A stretch of DNA of 64,000 bases from NCBI GenBank assembly GCA_021432605.1, contig MU271155.1, positions 186,001 to 250,000 of the forward strand, in the 5' to 3' direction. The notes beneath the pieces are model-generated. The model searched no databases and was not told the DNA's origin. It saw nothing but the letters and a program-made list of their open reading frames with translations. The position numbers and the translations under genes are program-made. Below are positions 58,615 through 64,000 of the stretch, piece by piece; positions within the stretch are counted from its first letter, which is position 1; every line of letters begins with the position of its first letter. The stretch is from Coniochaeta sp. PMI_546. Taxonomy: Eukaryota > Ascomycota > Sordariomycetes > Coniochaetales > Coniochaetaceae.

Positions 58615-59383
58615 CTTTAAATCTACAAGATTAAGCCTCGCAACCTTTCCAAGTGACTTTCCAAGTTAACAGCGAGAGTCTGATTCAGCGTCGTCGCCCT
58701 GTGTCAGTACAGATTCACGATGGCTTGCAGGTGTTGAGCAAGAGAAGGGACGGCGACATCTACGAGGGAAATTGTCGCGGCTGTATTTTATTGGACAAGC
58801 AAAAGGTGTGGGCCCGTCCGTCATGATCGCGTCGCTGAGGGGAGCAAGGTCTGATGTACCTCTGATCTGTCGCAAACTTCAATCCAACCACCGTCCTGGA
58901 TTTCTCGTTACCTTTCCGCTCTGTCAAAGCCATTGACAGACTTTTCCAGAAACTGCTGCTACGGTCCTTCTATATTCTGTACCAACTGGCTATGGCATTG
59001 CTCTCTGGCAGAGTGTAGTGGAGGGAGTCTTCCCCTCCAGATGTCGAGCACGGCCCGCACCGCTAAGCGGAAAGACGGGACGACATCCAGCTCTGGGGCG
59101 ACAGAACAAGGTCAAATTAAAGCTCGAGCGGATGTGAAGTCAGAACATAAAATCTGTCCCTAACCCACCATCCGAATTGTATTTGAGCCTCATGATCTAC
59201 ATATTATAGTATATATTTCTTCAATACCACATTTCCTCCACTATTCCATCTGCAAATCCGGGGTTGGATATCACATACCCCTCTCCATATAGTGCCGCCT
59301 CTATCTGCTCGCCAACCACAACGTGTTCTCTTCTCCCTCAGCACCAACTTGGCCAGCATATTAGCAGCCTCTCGAACCCCGAC
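58615..59383. other. Divergent promoter region
   Basis: About 770 bp between the HET gene start and the membrane protein start; no gene recognised. Confidence 0.4.
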
Positions 59384-59869
59384 CATGTTTACCTACGAAC
59401 TCTCACTCGTCCAGCGAATGCTGCTGATCTGGCTCTTCATCCTGTGTGGCTTGGTCCTCGCCCTTCAAGCGGCGAAGCAATATGTCGAACGCCCAGCGCC
59501 AAAGTGGAGACTGACTGCTGAGACTAAGTGTGTTCCCACAGTTGTAGCATTATAACNNNNNNNNNNNNNNNNNNNNNNNNNNNNNNNNNNNNNNNNNNNN
59601 NNNNNGGCTTTATACCGCTCTCGATTCTAACCTTGCCGCAAAGACCCTACTGGTACACCTTCTACGTCTTCGAGGCGTTCTTGTTGGTGCAGATATCCTA
59701 CCGCGTCCTGATGCTCAACTTCCGCGGTGTTTTGGGTGGATACGAGGAGACGCTGCTTAACGGGCTGTGGATGGGGCTGCTCGGGCTCGAGTGTCTGATG
59801 GTTGCGGGTGTAGCGTTGAGATCAGCTCTGAGGGCCTTTAGGCCTGGGAAGAAGGTCAAGGCCCAGTGA
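59384..59869 (+). CDS. Multi-pass membrane protein, interrupted by assembly gap
   Basis: The start MFTYELSLVQRMLLIWLFIL at 59384 opens a hydrophobic helix (CGLVLALQAA follows) and a short loop YVERPAPKWRLTAE. Then comes a stop and the 49-base gap. After the gap the plus strand has an open frame to 59869 with three hydrophobic segments (PYWYTFYVFEAFLLVQI, LLNGLWMGLLGLECLMVAG) and a basic end RPGKKVKAQ. The two parts are probably one gene with an intron near the gap (GTGTGT after GACTAA). I do not recognise the family; the number of helices and the full length cannot be known from this assembly. Confidence 0.45.
59557..59605. other. Assembly gap, 49 N
   Basis: A run of 49 unknown bases inside the membrane-protein gene. 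Confidence 0.99.
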
Positions 59870-60721
59870 GGGTATCTGAGGGAGTCGTTTACGGCGATTC
59901 AAGAGTTTGGACGGGAATGAAGTCCGTAAGTCAGACGTCCAGATAGAGTAGCGTTGTACGTTACTTAATGCTAGATTGATTAGATGGTATTGCAGCGTCA
60001 CTATTCGTGAACATGGAGATATCACATGCACATTTTACATCATCAACTCGTCCATGCGATGCGTAGTGTTGGATCGATGCTGTCGACACTCTTACGTAGT
60101 GGTTAAGAAGTAAGTCCACGTCTAATACGATACTGCAAAATCGGTTGTGTCACCAGCACCGTGAAAAGTATCAACGAAGCTGAATTGACGATCAACCATG
60201 AGCGCCATCTCTGATTCTTCCCCACGAGGCTTCAATGACGCGGCATCCTCCAAACATAAAAAATCCAGCAAGCTAGTAGCAAATAGCCTGTATAATCTAG
60301 CGCATGATTTTGAAATGAACCGTTCAGCAAGTCCCCAGCATCGTCCTCAGATTCTTGAATACTGGCGTACATCTTCCCCATAAGAAGCCTGTGAGATCAC
60401 GTCGGTGGAGTTCATAACTGGCTTGGGGGAGCATCTTCTGGCAATGCTGTACCCACGAGGTGACGGTTGGTCGTAAGCCCTCGCCTGCGATGTCGGAAGC
60501 CAGAAGTATTTGTCTCCGACACACTGCTCGCTGGCTCTGTTGCCGACGCCGAGGCACAGTCAATGAGGCTGAATGACCAAGCGTCGAGGACTTCATCATG
60601 GTTATTGTCAGTGCTTGTCCAGGAAGATCAGTTTTTGAGAACGTGCAGGATACGTACCTCAGTATCCGATCCAGTGAACCTTCTAAAAACCATCCCGTGC
60701 TCTGTGAGTGGGTTTGTACCA
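59870..60721. other. Intergenic, convergent 3' flanks
   Basis: About 850 bp. A plus-strand open frame at 60198-60383 (MSAISDSSPRGFNDAASSKH) has acceptable composition but no partner exon or family. Nothing else recognised. Confidence 0.35.
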
Positions 60722-61404
60722 CTAGTTCAGCCTCGTTCGCTTCGATGGCTCTATCTCTGGGCCTGTTGGCTCGTGTCCACGCTTCTTCAATGTATTGTCA
60801 GTCGTGACCACCGGGAGAAGTAACATGGGAAGGGACCTACCCGGTCTTTTGGAGGAAGCGAGGGCGCACCAGTACAGATCATGGGCTTCTCGATCGACGA
60901 CGACGAACTCTGAGCCTGCAATTTTGAGCCGACAGTCTTCGGCGACGGTGTGCTGTTTGTGGTCGACCGAGGTGTGAGGCCTTGATCAGATATACAAAGT
61001 CAGTTGGGAACAGCCTTGGCCGTCTGGGTAACAAGGAAAACTTGAAGACAGACGGGTCACTTACAGGGCTGCTGGCCATCTTGTACTGAACCTTCATCGA
61101 TAGGATATGAGAGTTTATTGAGCATCAGTTTCGTCTTGTGGGTCTCGAGGACGGCTTCCGTCTTCTCTTCGTTGTTGTCGAGTGCGACGAGAAGTCTACG
61201 TACCCATGTCTCCTTGAATTCCTGCCTAAGTCTGATCTTCGCCCGAAAGTAATTGGCGAGGATCTTCTCATTATTCTTCCGAAGGAAGTCTGCCGCCTCT
61301 TCAGCCCAGAGTTCGGAAACCTTGGAATCGAATACATCCAGTCCCGCCGAGGCATTTATGTTGGCCAGAGACTGGTCTTTTTTGTCCAAAGCGTCATTAG
61401 GCAT
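60722..61404 (-). CDS. Uncharacterised accessory protein with helical N terminus and basic tail
   Basis: Three exons on the minus strand, 61404-61065, 60980-60841 and 60784-60722, give 180 aa; introns of 84 and 56 nt keep phase. The N-terminal 110 residues are helical and charged (KVSELWAEEAADFLRKNNEK, TWVRRLLVALDNNEEKTEAV). A Ser/Thr/Pro-rich linker follows (PRSTTNSTPSPKTVGSKLQ), then a short basic end EPSKRTRLN that could be a nuclear localisation signal. No family recognised. The next gene on the same strand has a similar helical start, an intron just before a KR...EPPSKRTRR segment, and then an extra globular domain; this gene may be a shortened relative. Confidence 0.5.
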
Positions 61405-62444
61405 GGTGCTGATTAGGTTCCGCGAGTCTAGACGTCTAGATGAGGCGAGGATTCGAGTGAGGTGCAAGGCTCGTCGGTGCCAGACAAGTTTGGTCTTGTT
61501 ACTGTCGCTATTATGAAGTCAGATTCGATGCTTGAAGTCTATAAGTCGCCGAGGAACGCTGGGAACAGTGTGACCTGCTAGCAGGGACGTTTGCATCAAA
61601 ATCCCCGAGCTCTGGCGGCTTGGAGTTGGCGCTGGGATAATCTGAGAAGAGAGCTTGAGGCTTTGAACGACAAGAAGACCTTGACCCTGTGTCAAGCAAA
61701 GAAAGAGAGGAGAAGAAGACTGGGAAGAAGAATTCGAAGAGAATGTGTGATCTGCAGCAGGGCGAATTCGCGGAGAGCAAGGGTAAAGACGAGGAGATAA
61801 GCTGTGGGAAGGAAGGATGCATCGGTTATTAAAAGCACGATCTTGAAGGGCGGGCAACTGCAATGGACCAAGGGTTCGGGCGCTTGAAGCATTTTCCCTC
61901 AGCTTCATTCTTGCCAGATTGTTCGTAGTCCCGATCCGTACCAGATCGACACGCATCTACAGATGCGGCACGGAGGTCTAGATACTTCAGGTTGTCATGA
62001 CTACCTTAGGTATGTCACGTTGATAATTGCATATGTTGAGTTGAATGAGCCAAGGAAACACCATGAAAATCTACAACCACACGTAGTTGCAGCTCAAGAA
62101 GGTGTATCAGGTGAACCAACAAACTCCTGTCATTTCTGCTCCATCTCAATGGCAAAATTCCCTCCTGAGGAGGCCGAATATCTACATGATTGACGAACGC
62201 TGTGTGCTCGGAACATGTAGAACTACACCGCTAGACAATAAGAAAAGAGCAGAAACAAATTCGACAAGACCGATGTCAAGGACACATTAGAAACGTACAT
62301 GTACTGTGTCACCCAGCATTTCCGACGCCCAGCCTACTATCCCCGCTTTGATCAATGATGTAGAGATACTCCGCCCATGTCCCGTAGGCTCTATTGCAAG
62401 CCATCATTAGTAAACAACAGATAACAAGTGCCTCCACTATCACA
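61405..62444. other. Intergenic between two minus-strand accessory genes
   Basis: About 1 kb. The minus-strand frame just upstream of 61404 stays open to about 61467 without ATG, so an extra 5' exon of the previous gene is possible. Nothing else recognised. Confidence 0.35.
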
Positions 62445-63745
62445 CTACACGAGGTCTGATCTCACGGGTGGCACCTCGTCGCCGTCGAACTCATACCATA
62501 TCTTGGCTTCGGCAGCCGAGCCGCCGGCCGATCGGGTGATTGGCTGGATCTCCGGCTTGCCGTATGGTCGTGATGATCTCGTCTTTGGCAGGTCGGGTCC
62601 GGTGGAGCGAGGAGCGTCTTCCGTGGGTTTCTTGTTCGGGACCTTGGCGCTATTACTCGAATACCTTTTGTCCACGATTCGCTGGTTGCTGTCGTCACAT
62701 TCCTGGTCCGTCATCTCTTCCACTGTTTAATGATTAACACTTGGTTAAGCAGAGGCAAGTAGTCAACTCAAGGGCTTGTACATACCCTGATAGCCGAACC
62801 TCTCGACGAGCTCTCTCTCGCTCAGTTTGGCCGGCAGACCCTCAATGTGCTTGTGGCACTTGGAGTCCTTGGAGGCAAAATGCCTGATACCACGAGAGGC
62901 GCAGAGCGGGTTATCCTTGAAATGATGGGCGAGTTCGAAGCTGTCGTTGCAGAGTAGAACGAAATAGCCAGGACCGACAGAGGGATACTCAAATGCCCAG
63001 TGTTCGCCGACGACCATATAGAGGGGTATCGTCCGACTCTTGGACGAAGCCTAGGATGATTAGACCTGTGGAATGATGGACGTACATACTGTACGCAAGA
63101 CTTGACTTACATCTGGCTCGGCCGTTAACTTAGAGGAAGAGGCACCCAAGGATCTTCTTGTCCTCTTGCTGGGTGGCTCAGTGCTGGATGCCCGTGAGTC
63201 GGTCGAGGGACGCTTCTATGATGTGCTGTTAGTAAACGAGCGACGTAGTAGGCTGGTGGTGGTAATCCTACGGCCTGCGGCTTGCCAACAGGGGGATCAA
63301 CCGTGTCCTCTTCTTGGAGTGAGGGATCCGGAGTGTCCGGCGTGCGAGGCTGCTGCGGGCGGACTTGTGCAGGCGGTGGTGATACCGGGATCGGTTGGGC
63401 CCGCAGGGCATTATGATCAAGAAGGGCTTGACGTAGACTTGGAGGGGTTAGATCACCCTCCGCCTCCCACCGGGCTAGGACTCTATCGGCTCCAAACATG
63501 CTGACAAGGCGGTCTCGGGCTTTTGTTTCTGTCCCTCTGGCAGCGCTGAAGCAATCCTCGAGTTCGTTATGGTGCTTCTGGATGAGCTCCTGGTATTTTT
63601 TGATCGCCTCTATATGTTGTTCTGCATCTTCCACCGTACTCTTCCAAACGTCTTTGGCTATGTTGATCATTGTGTCGATCTGCGTGTCTACCATCGTCTC
63701 GAAGACTTGGTCGAGATCGACAGCAGACCTTGGTGGAATAGACAT
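62445..63745 (-). CDS. Uncharacterised accessory protein with coiled-coil start and a conserved fungal HF/CH domain
   Basis: Four exons on the minus strand, 63745-63272, 63215-63111, 63050-62786 and 62722-62445, give 373 aa; introns of 56, 60 and 63 nt keep phase. The N terminus is helical (VFETMVDTQIDTMINIAKDV, EAIKKYQELIQKHHNELED), followed by a Pro-rich linker (PVSPPPAQVRPQQPRTPDTP) and a basic PPSKRTRRS stretch like a nuclear signal. The third exon encodes a compact part, EHWAFEYPSVGPGYFVLLC then HHFKDNPLCASRGIRHFA and CHKHIEGLPAKLSE. I recall this pattern (W/Y-rich strand, HF..HPL, A..HF, CH) from unnamed proteins in Sordariomycete accessory regions. Function unknown; a nuclear location is a guess. 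Confidence 0.62.
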
Positions 63746-64000
63746 GGCGGGCAACCTTCAGCTGGACGTCCGTGGCGCGGTAGATTAGCTGTTGCTGGGG
63801 AAGGAGAGTAGGTTCAACGTGACAGAGATCAAGGTAAATAAGAGTCAAGTCCGCCCAGGCTTATCAAGAGGTAAAGCTTAAGAGGCCTGAATGGAAGGAG
63901 AAAGACAATCCAAGCTTGAAGGTATGGTCAGATACAGGTATCGACGCAATAAGCAAATGAGAGGACAGAAGACGGAAGCGAAAACACGTACCCGCCACCG
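63746..64000. other. Upstream flank of the last gene, window end
   Basis: Presumed promoter of the minus-strand gene ending at 63745. No start of another gene is evident before the window ends. Confidence 0.35.

Overview
This is nuclear DNA of a filamentous ascomycete, most likely a Sordariomycete. The genes are split by short introns (about 50-100 nt) with GT...CTAAC-like...AG signals. The gene content is also fungal: a PDR-type ABC transporter, cytochrome P450, ATP-type PEP carboxykinase, homogentisate dioxygenase, HET-domain proteins, a LaeA-like methyltransferase, and DUF1996 and DUF6699 proteins. I see no rRNA, tRNA, transposon or virus-derived element. One 49-base assembly gap lies at 59557-59605.

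Layout. 1-20 kb is mostly core and metabolic: the 3' end of CK2 beta, a PDR transporter convergent with a P450, a membrane-anchored methyltransferase-like protein, a single-pass membrane protein with a likely one-base frameshift, a cluster of three hairpin-forming repeats, PEPCK with seven exons, and an Erg28-like protein. 20-27 kb has two large uncharacterised or F-box-type proteins on the minus strand. 27-31.3 kb looks like a decayed catabolic neighbourhood: an intact MET2-like alpha/beta hydrolase and an intact class II aldolase sit beside remains of an amidase and of an amino-acid permease. 32-34.3 kb holds a secreted DUF1996 protein and a small four-helix membrane protein.

35.7-42 kb is the most interesting part. 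Two divergent AIG1/GIMAP-like GTPases are followed by a minus-strand gene in which a UBC13-type ubiquitin-conjugating (E2) domain, with its catalytic Cys and HPN motif, is read without a stop into a HET domain. By content this is a candidate non-self recognition or cell-death island (inference). 43.6-50.5 kb returns to DUF6699, homogentisate dioxygenase and a LaeA-like methyltransferase whose glycine-rich SAM motif lies on a 30-nt microexon. 50.5-54.2 kb appears empty. 54-64 kb has a DAO-family oxidoreductase, a second HET gene with one frame break, a membrane protein cut by the assembly gap, and two accessory minus-strand genes of similar layout.

Exon boundaries were set by hand from splice signals, phase and family alignment from memory. 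They are predictions and have not been checked against transcripts.
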